A stretch of DNA of 64,000 nt from Psychrobacillus sp044762745 (GTDB lineage Bacteria > Bacillota > Bacilli > Bacillales_A > Planococcaceae), in the NCBI RefSeq assembly GCF_044762745.1, contig NZ_JBIWEX010000025.1, positions 5,442-69,441 of the forward strand, in the 5' to 3' direction. The notes beneath the pieces were generated by a model, which worked only from the letters and a program-made list of their open reading frames with translations, was not told where the DNA came from and did not search any database. The translations under genes and the position numbers were made by a program. Below are positions 7,345 through 16,460 of this stretch, in pieces. Numbering within the stretch: the stretch's first letter is position 1; each line of letters starts with the position of its first letter.

Positions 7345-8067
7345 TTATAAACCGAAATTGTTTTGTAATGATCTTGTCATATCTGGCTGCCAAAGCTTCC
7401 AAGTATGGTCTCCATCTAATTCGTCATAAAACGTGGAAAATCCTTTTTTTATTATTAAATTATGCAACTTTCTATTTGGTGTGACGAAATCGGTTAATAA
7501 GCCGTCTCCTGTTTTAACACCGAGTTCGTCTTTTCCGAAGACATGATAAATAGAAAAGGCGTGTACTTCTTTATGATTTTCCACTTGAGATAATACATAT
7601 TCATTTACAAGTGGAGAGTGTAAAATAACTTTTCCATATGTATTTGGATACTGAAGCGCTGTTAATAATGACACAGTTGCAGCTAAAGAATCACCGATTA
7701 ATGCACGTCCCATTCCAATTTGATAGGTAGGATAGTTTGCATCTATGTAAGGAACAAGTTCTTGTGCTAAAAATCGAATATATGCCTGGTACTTCTTGCC
7801 GTCAGGATGATACTTTTCTCTACGGTCTTTTACACTTTTGTAAGGAACACCAACAATGATCAAATTTTCGATTTTTTGTTGTTCATATAATTCATCGGCG
7901 ACACGCGTAATTCGCCCTAACTGAAAATAATCTTTCCCATCGTTCGCGATAAGAATAGAATATTTATACAATGGGGAATAATTAGGTGGTAAGTAAATAA
8001 GTAATTGCATTTCCTCTTGCAATGCGTCGCTAAAAAGCGTTAAGTCTTGTACAACTCCTCGGTTCAT
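7345..8067 (-). CDS. yjcH: YjcH-type esterase (alpha/beta hydrolase, esterase D-like)
   Basis: A 240-residue protein, the same length as B. subtilis YjcH. The ATG at 8067 has a strong TAGGAGGATCTAT before it; an in-frame extension to 8139 lacks one. Features: LQLLIYLPPNY (enterochelin-esterase-like N terminus), a nucleophile elbow GRALIGDSLAA (Ser in GxSxA context), ILHSPLVN, and a C-terminal DGDHTWKLWQPD with the probable catalytic His. The substrate is unknown; the fold suggests carboxylic or phosphate ester hydrolysis in the cytoplasm. It precedes yjcG by about 60 bases. Confidence 0.82.
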   Translation of the reverse strand: MNRGVVQDLTLFSDALQEEMQLLIYLPPNYSPLYKYSILIANDGKDYFQLGRITRVADELYEQQKIENLIIVGVPYKSVKDRREKYHPDGKKYQAYIRFLAQELVPYIDANYPTYQIGMGRALIGDSLAATVSLLTALQYPNTYGKVILHSPLVNEYVLSQVENHKEVHAFSIYHVFGKDELGVKTGDGLLTDFVTPNRKLHNLIIKKGFSTFYDELDGDHTWKLWQPDMTRSLQNNFGL

Positions 8068-8232
8068 ATAGATCCTCCTACAAGTAATCATTTTGTATAG
8101 AAATTGTAACATATACATGAACAGAGGTATAATAATCATCCGTTAAAAAATATTGGCGTTTGGTAAGACAATATGCATGCATAATAGGAAAGTGCAACAG
8201 TTTCAAAAAATAAGCTAGAGGGGGTAGTTAAA

Positions 8233-8817
8233 TTGGATAGACAGACGTCAAGAATACATTCAAGAACAGTGGAAAAGGCTGCGAACGACGCATTATTTAG
8301 AAGAGGTGTGACGATTGAAGAAATTGCTAAAATCGTTTTTGAGATGCAAATGCCATACAATAAAGGATTGACAATTGAACACTGTGTGGAATCGGTTAAA
8401 AGTGTTTTGAAAAAAAGAGAAATGCAACATGCCATTTTAGTGGGAATCGAATTAGATGAGCTTGCGGAGAAGAAGATGTTATCCGCCCCATTGCAACAAA
8501 TAGTAGAAGCAGATGAGGGGCTATTTGGCGTAGATGAAACAATTGCATTAGGAGCAGTATATACGTACGGTAGTATAGCTGTTACAACTTTTGGTCATTT
8601 AGATAAAAATAAAATTGGAATTATATCGCAGCTTGATACGAAAATTGGTAATGGTGTGCATACTTTTTTAGACGATTTAGTATGTAGCATTGCTGCAAGT
8701 GCAGCGTCTCGGCTAGCGCATCGCACGAGGGATTTAGAAGAAGCAGATGAAACATTTGAAGATATAAAACCAGAACAAACAGCTCCTGAATCGAACATAA
8801 AGGACGTACGAACATAA
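8233..8817 (+). CDS. PgpA-like protein (YutG family)
   Basis: A 194-residue protein with TTG start after GAGGGGGT. Residues ~18-165 match the YutG/PgpA-like domain: ALFRRGVTIEEIAKIVFEMQ, CVESVKSVLKKREMQHAILVGIELDELAEKK, EGLFGVDETIALGAVYTYGSI, and VHTFLDDLVCSIAASAASR. Proteins of this family are annotated as phosphatidylglycerophosphatase A-related; the catalytic assignment for the Bacillus proteins is from annotation only. The C-terminal ~30 residues are acidic and unlike the rest. No membrane segments are evident, unlike E. coli PgpA. It is transcribed divergently from yjcH and ends in a strong terminator. Confidence 0.75.
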   Translation: MDRQTSRIHSRTVEKAANDALFRRGVTIEEIAKIVFEMQMPYNKGLTIEHCVESVKSVLKKREMQHAILVGIELDELAEKKMLSAPLQQIVEADEGLFGVDETIALGAVYTYGSIAVTTFGHLDKNKIGIISQLDTKIGNGVHTFLDDLVCSIAASAASRLAHRTRDLEEADETFEDIKPEQTAPESNIKDVRT

Positions 8818-8828
8818 TCATATGGCGA

Positions 8829-8870
8829 TATAAAATCCCAAGACTCTTACGTGTTTCTTGGGATTTTATA
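8829..8870 (+). terminator. Terminator after the YutG-like gene
   Basis: A 15-bp perfect stem (TATAAAATCCCAAGA, 8829-8843, with 8856-8870). The arm AAAATCCCAAGACTCTTA is repeated with one mismatch at the terminator on the other side of the FUSC gene. Confidence 0.8.
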
Positions 8871-8986
8871 TTGCTTTCTATTTACCTAAGTAAGTAATGG
8901 GGTTAAGATAAATGATTTCAGGGGAGTAATAAATGCAAAGTGTATTTATTTTATAATCTTAATAAATATAAAAGTAGGTGGTGCGA

Positions 8987-10909
8987 ATGAAAAATAATTT
9001 TTTTGTAGGGTTAAAAGGAGCTTTTACAGTTAAAAACGTTCCCTTTCCCTGGATAAGAGCAATTTGTGCTGGAATATGTTCTGCTTCACCGATTGTAATT
9101 GGAATCCTTTTAGGAAACTTTCAATATGGACTTATCGCAGGAATAGGGGGATTTGCATATCTTTACGTTTGGAATGAGCCTTTCCTACAAAGAGCAAAGA
9201 AAATTTTCTTTGTGGCGCTCGGTCTTTCAGCTTCAATAGGATTCGGAATTCTGACGGCTTCATCCCCTATTCTATTTGCCATATTAATCGGCTTAATAGG
9301 GGGGATTGGCACATTCATATTTGGTGCATTAAAAATTCCTGGACCTGCTTCGATATTTTTTGTTATCGTTTTCGCCATGACTTCTGCTTCTCATCCGGAT
9401 CCAAAGCTAGCTTCCACGTATGCGGGACTTGTTTTATTAGGAGGAGTTTTTGCTTGGATTATAGCGATGGTAGGATGGTTCTTCAATCCTCATGGACCTG
9501 AAACAAATGCGGTAAAAAGGGTGTATTTACAGTTAGCATCTTTACTTCAAACTGTTGGTACGGAACAGTTTAATGTAGCTCGGGAGAGAACGGTATTAGC
9601 GTTAAGAGATGCAGACGCAACATTAATAGCGGGATTTGCCTCTTGGAACAGTTCCCTTATTTATAAGCGATTATATTTATTGAAAGATCGGGCTAGCATT
9701 ATATTTTCTGATATTCTTGAAATGTCCGCAGAAGGAAGAAAAGAGCTGCCAATTGAGTTGGGACAAACCGTTGAAGCGTTAGCCCATTCGCTTCACCCGA
9801 AGCAGAGCAGAGAAACCCCCATTATTCTCCAACCAGAAGAAACGGATAAAGCGGTAGATCGATTATTTTCCAAAATATACGATGCGGATGCCATTTTAAA
9901 TGAACCAATGACGAAAATCAATCAAGAAATAACCATCACCAAACCTACTTTAAGCAGTGTTTTTTCAGATGCATTTGATAAGAACTCCATTGTATTTATT
10001 TCTGCTTTAAAATATGGGGTAGTATTGATGATTGCATCGCTGATTGCCTTTGCATTTGAATTTGATCGCTCCTATTGGATTCCTGTTTCTTGCGGAGCAA
10101 CAATGTTAGGTTCTACGATAATGAGTACATTCCATCGTGGAATTCAAAGAGCGATTGGGACGATTGTAGGGATTTTGATCGTAACGATTGTACTCTCAAT
10201 AGGACCAACCGGTATTTGGGTTGCCTTCTGCATTTTAGTATCCAGCTTTTTTACAGAGCTTTTTATGGTGAGAAATTACGCTTTTGCGGTTATGTTTATT
10301 ACCCCAAGCTCGATATTAATAGCGGAAAATACGACAAAAATACACAGTCTTTCTTATTTTGCTACGGCTCGAATAACAGATATTATCATTGGCATTCTCA
10401 TCGGTCTAGCTGGAGTTTTACTAATAGGTAATCGGTCCGCTTCGAGCAGACTTCCTCATCTAATAGCAAAAACAATTCGTAGTGAGTCCCAATTATTTTT
10501 TATGCTGTTTTCTGAACCAAATAGTAGTATGAATATCGATAAAAGCAAAACGTTGAATAAGTTAAGAACCAATTTGGTCAATTTAAGAACGATTTATACG
10601 ACAGCTTTAGGGGAAGTACCTACGAACAAAGAAGCTTTAGAATTACTATGGCCAGCCATTTTTTCTATAGAGCAGATAGGATATGTTCTCGAGTTTAGTT
10701 CCAATCACTCCGAACGACCTATTCTACGAGACGACATACTTGCTCAATTTCTATTAGTTTTTGAAACGATGGCTAAAACTGTAGAACTCCAACAGGAAGA
10801 GGCAAATAAAGAAGTGCCCAGTATCGAAGGATTCTCTAAAATCCAACAAGAAATTAATTCTTTACAAACAGCACTTCAACTTTTCCATCATCAAAGTCGA
10901 CTTACTTAA
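8987..10909 (+). CDS. FUSC-family (fusaric acid resistance-like) membrane protein
   Basis: A 640-residue protein. Start ATG 8987 after AGGTGG. Residues ~15-165 hold a first bundle of about five to six membrane segments, ~170-330 are soluble and helical, ~335-475 a second bundle (SYWIPVSCGATMLGSTIM, RGIQRAIGTIVGILIV, ITPSSILIAE), then a soluble C-terminal ~150 residues. This two-bundle layout and the WxxVSxxxxM..S..T..RGIQRxxGTxxG motif are typical of the FUSC/YccS/aromatic acid exporter superfamily. Substrate unknown; aromatic acids or other small toxic molecules are possible. The gene stands alone between two terminators with near-identical arms. Confidence 0.8.
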   Translation: MKNNFFVGLKGAFTVKNVPFPWIRAICAGICSASPIVIGILLGNFQYGLIAGIGGFAYLYVWNEPFLQRAKKIFFVALGLSASIGFGILTASSPILFAILIGLIGGIGTFIFGALKIPGPASIFFVIVFAMTSASHPDPKLASTYAGLVLLGGVFAWIIAMVGWFFNPHGPETNAVKRVYLQLASLLQTVGTEQFNVARERTVLALRDADATLIAGFASWNSSLIYKRLYLLKDRASIIFSDILEMSAEGRKELPIELGQTVEALAHSLHPKQSRETPIILQPEETDKAVDRLFSKIYDADAILNEPMTKINQEITITKPTLSSVFSDAFDKNSIVFISALKYGVVLMIASLIAFAFEFDRSYWIPVSCGATMLGSTIMSTFHRGIQRAIGTIVGILIVTIVLSIGPTGIWVAFCILVSSFFTELFMVRNYAFAVMFITPSSILIAENTTKIHSLSYFATARITDIIIGILIGLAGVLLIGNRSASSRLPHLIAKTIRSESQLFFMLFSEPNSSMNIDKSKTLNKLRTNLVNLRTIYTTALGEVPTNKEALELLWPAIFSIEQIGYVLEFSSNHSERPILRDDILAQFLLVFETMAKTVELQQEEANKEVPSIEGFSKIQQEINSLQTALQLFHHQSRLT

Positions 10910-10946
10910 AAATCCCAAGACCCTTAAATAGAGGGACTTGGGATTT
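10909..10946. terminator. Bidirectional terminator between FUSC gene and nuclease gene
   Basis: AAATCCCAAG (10910-10919) pairs with CTTGGGATTT (10937-10946). Convergent genes end on both sides, so it probably serves both strands. Confidence 0.75.
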
Positions 10947-10956
10947 CTGTATACAA

Positions 10957-11676
10957 TTATTCGCCGGATTTTTTAAACCCTGCTTTAACCGCATCTTCTT
11001 CTGTACAAAACCATTCCTCTGGCTTCGTCATTTCATAATACTTGCCGCTCGGAATATGATAAATCTTCTTTCCTTGCCTATTAATATTGCCTTTTATAAT
11101 ACATTTTTCATTTGTTTCAAAAGTAACGTTTTCTTTATGTAGAGCAGCAGTGTTAAATCCTCGATTCGTTACATAGCCTGGTATTTCCCACACGCCAATT
11201 TTTTTGTTTTGTCCTTTTTCCTCTGCCTTTTCAAATTCATTTATGTATTTTGTATTGGGAGGAAAGACATAAGCCACACGAGCTAACCCTTCTTCGAGAA
11301 GTGTTTCTTGGACACTGACACCATCGACATAAATATAGGCAAGCAATCGATTGTAATCGTCCAATCGATCCCCAACATCAAATTCTATTGTGACAACTCC
11401 GCTATTTAGCAATTGTTGATTGCGGGATTTCGCTTCTTCTCCAAATGGCTGTTTTCCAAGTGTTTGATGATGCGTTTCGGGGGTATCAATTAGCAAGTAA
11501 CGCACAGTTTCAATATTTCCGTTATACTTAATTTTAATTGTATCACCGTCAATAACATTTATTACTTCGATGGGAATTTGATCGGTCCTGCCGGTAGTTT
11601 GTGTACTACCATTGGAAGAAATTTCTTCACAACCGAAGAGCATGCATAGACATATGAATAAAATCCATTTTTTCAT
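10957..11676 (-). CDS. Secreted lipoprotein thermonuclease (SNase family)
   Basis: A 239-residue protein beginning MKKWILFICLCMLFGCEE, a lipoprotein signal with lipobox LFGC. The SNase domain follows (~35-165): VINVIDGDTIKI, RYLLIDTPET, FGEEAKSRNQQLL, DYNRLLAYIYVDG, LLEEGLARVAYVFPPNTKY. Catalytic residues equivalent to S. aureus nuclease (Asp/Thr of DGDT, Arg of VRYLLIDTPE, Glu of GEEAK, Arg of DRLDDYNR) appear retained. A C-terminal cysteine-containing module (CIIKGNINRQGKKIYHIPSG..WFCTEEDA) is common in Bacillus extracellular nucleases such as YokF-like proteins. It degrades extracellular DNA/RNA while anchored outside the membrane. An ATG 12 bases upstream is possible but lacks a ribosome binding site. 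Confidence 0.88.
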   Translation of the reverse strand: MKKWILFICLCMLFGCEEISSNGSTQTTGRTDQIPIEVINVIDGDTIKIKYNGNIETVRYLLIDTPETHHQTLGKQPFGEEAKSRNQQLLNSGVVTIEFDVGDRLDDYNRLLAYIYVDGVSVQETLLEEGLARVAYVFPPNTKYINEFEKAEEKGQNKKIGVWEIPGYVTNRGFNTAALHKENVTFETNEKCIIKGNINRQGKKIYHIPSGKYYEMTKPEEWFCTEEDAVKAGFKKSGE

Positions 11677-11730
11677 CCTAATCACCATGAATAGTTTAGC
11701 ATATAGAAAAGAAGAGAGAAATAATGAAAA

Positions 11731-11768
11731 AAATCAGCTTTTCCTTTTAATGAAGGGAAAGCTGATTT
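11731..11768 (-). terminator. Terminator of the small minus-strand gene at 11785-11928
   Basis: AAATCAGCTTTTCCTTT (11731-11747) pairs with GAAGGGAAAGCTGATTT (11752-11768), 17 bp with G-U pairs, followed on the minus strand by a T-run. Confidence 0.75.
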
Positions 11769-11784
11769 TATGTAGAAAGTAGAT

Positions 11785-11928
11785 TCAATTATTACTCTCC
11801 GTCTCTTCTAGGTCTTCTGCAAAATATAAAAATGCTTCTTGGTCTAATTCTGATAACCGTTCTTTGTTAATCCCCAATGCAAATGCACCTGTAAAAATTG
11901 GTTCCCACCATGTATCTGTTTCTGTCAT
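11785..11928 (-). CDS. Small acidic hypothetical protein (47 aa)
   Basis: A 47-codon gene too short for routine ORF cut-offs. ATG at 11928 has AAAGGAGG eight bases upstream; another ATG at 11934 is too close to it. The peptide begins MTETDTWWEPIFTGAFALGI and ends in a strongly acidic helix (LDQEAFLYFAEDLEE). No signal or membrane segment. A strong ribosome binding site plus a dedicated terminator make it credible as a real gene. I do not recognise the family; the Trp-Trp-Glu-Pro start is distinctive. Confidence 0.6.
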   Translation of the reverse strand: MTETDTWWEPIFTGAFALGINKERLSELDQEAFLYFAEDLEETESNN

Positions 11929-11934
11929 GTTCAT

Positions 11935-12240
11935 TTCCTCCTTTAGTTTCCTTTAATCCATTTGACAAGTATATACCCGAACTAGTTCCACAAATAAACT
12001 GAATATCTGAAAATGAATCAAATATCATGTGCTTAAAAGTAAGACTTATAGACTAATGGAGCGGAATGCATAAAAAAGAATTTTTCTCTCTACATTAACA
12101 GTATTCCACATAATTTGTTTCTCATGTATCGCCCCAAAAAAGAAGTTTTAACGCAACGATCGATATGTAATACCTTTTCTATCCGAGAAACAAATAGTAT
12201 GATTTTTAAAAAGGAAATTATACCTGAAGGAGATGGTTGC
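11935..12240. other. Region upstream of the aldehyde dehydrogenase gene
   Basis: About 300 bp between divergent genes. An open frame runs from 12115 into the dehydrogenase, but the ribosome binding site at ~12226-12234 and family length place the start at 12241. No recognisable riboswitch or clean promoter was found. Confidence 0.4.
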
Positions 12241-13629
12241 GTGAATTTTACTGAACAACATTTAGATAAAATAATAAAGGAACATCAAGCTTTTTTTGAT
12301 ACTGGAATAACCAAACCAATCAAATTTCGAATTGAACAATTATCGATTTTAAAAAAATCGATTAAAAAATATGAAAAAGATATCATACAGGCACTTTATC
12401 GAGATCTGAGAAAAAGTGAGTTTGAAGCCTTCACGACAGAAATTGGGTTAGTATACGATAATATTGCATTTATGAAAAAAAACTTGGAAAAGTGGATGGA
12501 GCCCAAACAAGTAAAAACGCCACTTGCACTTATGCCTTCGAAAAGTTTTATCGTGCATGATCCATATGGAACGGTTTTAATTATTGCTCCGTTTAATTAT
12601 CCTTTCCAATTAGTAATGGAGCCACTGCTTGGAGCAATAGCCGGAGGGAACTGTGCAGTGATAAAACCTTCTGAATCGACACCCCATACAACTAATATAA
12701 TACAAAAAATAATCTCAGAAACGTTTGATTCTTGTTATATTAGAGTAATGGAGGGAGAGAAAGAGGAGACTTCTCTGCTCATCCACGCTGCATTTGATTT
12801 TATCTTTTTTACTGGAAGTGTAAAAGTAGGAAAACTAGTCATGAAAGCCGCTTCTGAAAGACTCACTCCCATTGCCCTTGAACTAGGTGGAAAAAGTCCC
12901 ACGATTGTCGATCACACAGCAAATTTGGAAGTAGCAGCGAAGAGGATTATTTGGGGGAAATTCGTAAATGCTGGCCAAACTTGTATTGCTCCTGATTATG
13001 TAGTAGTAGAAGAAAGTGTAAAAGAAAAATTTATCGAGCTTTTAAAACAGAAAATCTTACAGTTTTATGGGAAAAACATTCAAGATAGCTCCGACTTTGG
13101 GAGAATTGTCAATACAAATCATTTTGACCGGTTGAAAACGATTTTAGAACGAGAAAAAGATCAAATTATTTTCGGTGGAAAAACAGATTGTACGGATCTA
13201 TATATAGAACCAACATTACTTACTGGAATAGATTTTTCAAGTCCTTCTATGGAGGACGAGTTATTTGGTCCAATATTACCCATTATAGGTTATACCGATC
13301 TGCCTGCAATAATTCGTCGAATTCGTAAATTGCCAAAACCACTTGCTGCATATATGTTTAGTGAGAATGAACGTGCACAACAATACTTTTTGGAAGAATT
13401 TTCTTTCGGTGGAGGTTGTATCAATGATACGATTTCACAGGCAGGAAGTGCATACTTACCGTTTGGAGGCGTCGGTAATTCTGGGGTTCAGGCATATCAT
13501 GGGGAGGCGAGCTTTACTTTATTCACACACCAAAAGTCTATTATAAAAAAGAGTACAAAGTTACCTGTGAATATTGTGTTCCCGCCATATAAAAATAAAG
13601 TAAAATTAGTCCGAACCATTTTGAAATAA
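12241..13629 (+). CDS. Class 3-type aldehyde dehydrogenase (YwdH-like)
   Basis: A 462-residue cytoplasmic NAD(P)-dependent dehydrogenase oxidising aldehydes to acids. GTG start at 12241 follows GAAGGAGATGG and gives the length of B. subtilis YwdH and class 3 ALDHs. Motifs: IIAPFNYPFQL (Asn of the active site), AGNCAVIKPSE-type cofactor loop (AGGNCAVIKPSE), FFTGSVKVGKLVMKAA, catalytic Glu in LELGGKSP, catalytic Cys in NAGQTCIAPDY, EDELFGPILPI, and the C-terminal PFGGVGNSGVQAYHG. Likely role is detoxification of medium- or long-chain aldehydes. Monocistronic by spacing; the following peptidase has its own ribosome binding site 78 bases on. Confidence 0.88.
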   Translation: MNFTEQHLDKIIKEHQAFFDTGITKPIKFRIEQLSILKKSIKKYEKDIIQALYRDLRKSEFEAFTTEIGLVYDNIAFMKKNLEKWMEPKQVKTPLALMPSKSFIVHDPYGTVLIIAPFNYPFQLVMEPLLGAIAGGNCAVIKPSESTPHTTNIIQKIISETFDSCYIRVMEGEKEETSLLIHAAFDFIFFTGSVKVGKLVMKAASERLTPIALELGGKSPTIVDHTANLEVAAKRIIWGKFVNAGQTCIAPDYVVVEESVKEKFIELLKQKILQFYGKNIQDSSDFGRIVNTNHFDRLKTILEREKDQIIFGGKTDCTDLYIEPTLLTGIDFSSPSMEDELFGPILPIIGYTDLPAIIRRIRKLPKPLAAYMFSENERAQQYFLEEFSFGGGCINDTISQAGSAYLPFGGVGNSGVQAYHGEASFTLFTHQKSIIKKSTKLPVNIVFPPYKNKVKLVRTILK

Positions 13630-13707
13630 ATAAAGAAACGCCCACCATACTTTTACCAATAGATGACTTTTTGTTACTATAGAAAGAAGAAGAGGAGGAA
13701 ATAAAAA

Positions 13708-14757
13708 ATGTCATTTACCTTTAACAAAGAACAAACTATTACCTTACTAAAACAATTAGTGGAAATACCAAGTCCATCTGGATATACAAAAGAGATTATG
13801 GATTTTATGGAACAAATACTAAAAGACCTGCAAGTTACTTATATTCGTACCAATAAAGGAGCGTTAATTGCTACTATTAAAGGAGAAGACGATATTAAAC
13901 ATCGTCTACTAACAGCTCATACCGATACACTAGGTGCAATGGTAAAGGAAGTAAAATCAAGTGGTAGATTAAAACTATCCATGGTCGGTGGTTTCAATTG
14001 GAATGCTGTTGAAGGGGAATACTGCACCATTCATACAGCGAGTGGTAAAAAAATTAGCGGAACAATACTAATGCATCAAACAACCGTTCATGTATATAAA
14101 AATGCAAGCGGTTTGCCAAGAGACGAGCAAAATATCGAAGTCCGAATAGACGAAAAAGTAACAAATGCGGAAAGTACGCGAAAACTTGGCATTGAAGTAG
14201 GTGATTTTGTATCATTTGATCCTCGTTTTGAAGAAACGGACACAGGATTTATCAAATCACGGCATTTAGATGATAAAGCAAGTACTGCATTATTATTACA
14301 ACTTATTAAGTCATTAAAAGAACATAATGTCGTACTACCACATACAACACATTTTTATATTTCGAATAACGAAGAAATTGGTTATGGTGGAAACTCTAAC
14401 ATTCCAGAGCAAACCGTAGAATATATTGCTGTAGATATGGGAGCAATTGGCGATGGTCAAACGTCAGATGAATATACAGTATCTATTTGTGCGAAGGACT
14501 CTTCAGGACCATATCATTACGAATTAACGCGTCAGTTAGTGAATCTTGCGAAACAAGGAAACATCGATTATAAATTAGATATTTATCCTTATTACGGTTC
14601 TGATGCATCCGCTGCTATTCGTGCTGGATTTGACGTGAAGCATGCCTTATTTGGACCGGGGATAGAAGCTTCCCATGCGTACGAGCGAACACATGTAGAC
14701 TCCCTAAAGAACACAGCAGAACTTTTATATGCATATGTAAACACAAAAATTTCTTAA
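13708..14757 (+). CDS. M42-family metallo-aminopeptidase
   Basis: A 349-residue protein with strong ribosome binding site GAGGAGG. M42 (glutamyl aminopeptidase/endoglucanase-like) features: IPSPSGYTKEI at the N terminus, first metal ligand in LTAHTDTLG (HTD), the bridging Asp in RHLDDKAS, the catalytic Glu pair in ISNNEEIGYGG, VDMGAIGDG, and the last His in IEASHAYERTH. The conserved metal-binding set looks complete, so it should be an active cobalt/zinc-dependent aminopeptidase, usually forming tetrahedral dodecamers in the cytoplasm and trimming peptides. It ends in a terminator overlapping its stop codon. Confidence 0.88.
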   Translation: MSFTFNKEQTITLLKQLVEIPSPSGYTKEIMDFMEQILKDLQVTYIRTNKGALIATIKGEDDIKHRLLTAHTDTLGAMVKEVKSSGRLKLSMVGGFNWNAVEGEYCTIHTASGKKISGTILMHQTTVHVYKNASGLPRDEQNIEVRIDEKVTNAESTRKLGIEVGDFVSFDPRFEETDTGFIKSRHLDDKASTALLLQLIKSLKEHNVVLPHTTHFYISNNEEIGYGGNSNIPEQTVEYIAVDMGAIGDGQTSDEYTVSICAKDSSGPYHYELTRQLVNLAKQGNIDYKLDIYPYYGSDASAAIRAGFDVKHALFGPGIEASHAYERTHVDSLKNTAELLYAYVNTKIS

Positions 14758-14785
14758 GAATCGGGTCAAACCGATTCTTTTTTAC
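14756..14785 (+). terminator. Terminator of the M42 peptidase gene
   Basis: AAGAATCGG (14756-14764) pairs with CCGATTCTT (14771-14779), then TTTTT. The stem overlaps the stop codon. Confidence 0.85.
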
Positions 14786-14845
14786 TTGTTTTTTTTGCCT
14801 TAAATCCATATGATAAATAAGTGAATAAGAAGGAGATATAACAGA

Positions 14846-16420
14846 ATGGATATAAAAACACAAGATGAAATATTAAAAAGAAGAACTTTTGCAATTATTT
14901 CCCACCCGGATGCTGGTAAAACAACTATTACGGAAAAGCTCTTATACTTTGGTGGAGCAATTCGTGATGCAGGAACAGTAAAAGGGAAAAAATCTGGGAA
15001 ATTTGCAACATCTGACTGGATGGAAATTGAGAAACAACGTGGGATTTCCGTTACATCATCCGTTATGCAATTTGACTTTAATAATTGCCGGATTAATATA
15101 TTAGATACACCTGGGCACCAAGACTTCAGTGAAGATACGTATCGCACATTAATGGCTGTTGATAGCGCAGTAATGATTGTTGATGCAGCTAAAGGGATCG
15201 AAGCACAAACATTAAAGCTATTTAAAGTTTGCCGCATGCGAGGAATTCCGATTTTCACATTTATTAATAAACTAGACCGCCAAGGGAAAGAGCCTCTAGA
15301 ACTAATGGAAGAATTAGAAGAAGTACTAGGGATTCAGTCTTACGCGATGAACTGGCCAATCGGTATGGGGAAAGAGTTTTTAGGAATCTATGATCGCTAT
15401 AATAACCGAATCGAGCAATTCCGTACAGAAGAAACAGAACGATTCCTACCTTTAGATGAAGATGGGGAACTAGCGGTCGATCATTCCATGAAACAAACTT
15501 CGTATTATACGCAAGCAATGGAAGACATTATGCTATTAAATGAGGCTGGAAATGATTTTGATAAAGAAAAAGTACTTGCAGGAGATTTAACACCAGTATT
15601 TTTTGGTAGTGCATTAACTAATTTCGGTGTCCAAACATTTTTAGAAACATACTTACAGTTTGCTCCAACACCACAACCTCGTAATACGGACAATGAAGAA
15701 GAGGTTAATCCTTTAAATGAAGAATTCTCTGGATTCATTTTCAAAATTCAAGCGAATATGAATCCGGCACACCGAGACCGTATTGCATTCGTTCGAATTG
15801 TTTCCGGGAAATTTGAAAGAGGCATGTCGATAACCCTTGCTCGGACCGGGAAAACATTTAAAGTAACGCAATCTACTCAATTTTTGGCGGATGATCGCGA
15901 AACTGTAGAAACAGCAGTAGCGGGAGATATTATTGGACTTTACGATGTTGGAAACTACCAAATCGGCGATACCGTTGTAGGTGGGAAGAAAGCATTTAAT
16001 TATGAGGCGCTTCCACAATTTACGCCTGAGTTATTCGTTAAAGTAACAGCGAAAAACGTATTGAAATCCAAACACTTCCATAAAGGAATTTTACAATTAG
16101 TGCAAGAAGGTGCGATTCAATATTATAAAACGCTCCACACGGAAGAAGTTATTTTAGGAGCAGTTGGGCAACTTCAATTTGAAGTGTTCGAGCATCGTAT
16201 GAAAAATGAATACAATGTCGAAGTACGTATGGAACCAATCGGATCGAAAGTAGCACGTTGGATTGAAAATGAAGAAGATGTGAAAGAATCGATGACTGGT
16301 CCACGAAGCATGCTTGTAAAAGATCGCTACGATAACTATGTATTCTTATTTGAAAATGAGTTTGCAACTCGCTGGTTCCAGGATAAATACGAGCATATTA
16401 AATTGTATAATTTACTTTAA
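14846..16420 (+). CDS. prfC: Peptide chain release factor 3
   Basis: A 524-residue translational GTPase; E. coli RF3 is 529. GTP-binding motifs: G1 SHPDAGKTT (residue ~19), switch/G2 region GISVTSSVMQF, G3 DTPGHQDF (~88), G4 NKLDR (~143). The RF3-specific sequence KKSGKFATSDWMEIEKQRGIS is present (seen at residues ~47-67). RF3 uses GTP hydrolysis to recycle RF1/RF2 from the ribosome after peptide release. A GGAG-containing site (AAGAAGGAGATATAAC) precedes the ATG. It is a stand-alone gene with terminators before and after it. Confidence 0.95.
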   Translation: MDIKTQDEILKRRTFAIISHPDAGKTTITEKLLYFGGAIRDAGTVKGKKSGKFATSDWMEIEKQRGISVTSSVMQFDFNNCRINILDTPGHQDFSEDTYRTLMAVDSAVMIVDAAKGIEAQTLKLFKVCRMRGIPIFTFINKLDRQGKEPLELMEELEEVLGIQSYAMNWPIGMGKEFLGIYDRYNNRIEQFRTEETERFLPLDEDGELAVDHSMKQTSYYTQAMEDIMLLNEAGNDFDKEKVLAGDLTPVFFGSALTNFGVQTFLETYLQFAPTPQPRNTDNEEEVNPLNEEFSGFIFKIQANMNPAHRDRIAFVRIVSGKFERGMSITLARTGKTFKVTQSTQFLADDRETVETAVAGDIIGLYDVGNYQIGDTVVGGKKAFNYEALPQFTPELFVKVTAKNVLKSKHFHKGILQLVQEGAIQYYKTLHTEEVILGAVGQLQFEVFEHRMKNEYNVEVRMEPIGSKVARWIENEEDVKESMTGPRSMLVKDRYDNYVFLFENEFATRWFQDKYEHIKLYNLL

Positions 16421-16423
16421 GCA

Positions 16424-16455
16424 AAAAGACTGCCTTTTTATGAGGTAGTCTTTTC
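16424..16455 (+). terminator. Terminator of prfC
   Basis: AAAGACTGCCT pairs with AGGTAGTCTTT (16443-16453), with T-rich loop and tail, just after the prfC stop. Confidence 0.8.
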
Positions 16456-16460
16456 TTATG

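Noticed and set aside
12115..12240. N-terminal extension of the aldehyde dehydrogenase
   Set aside because: The extra 42 codons lack a ribosome binding site and are absent from the family; GTG 12241 has both spacing and length support.
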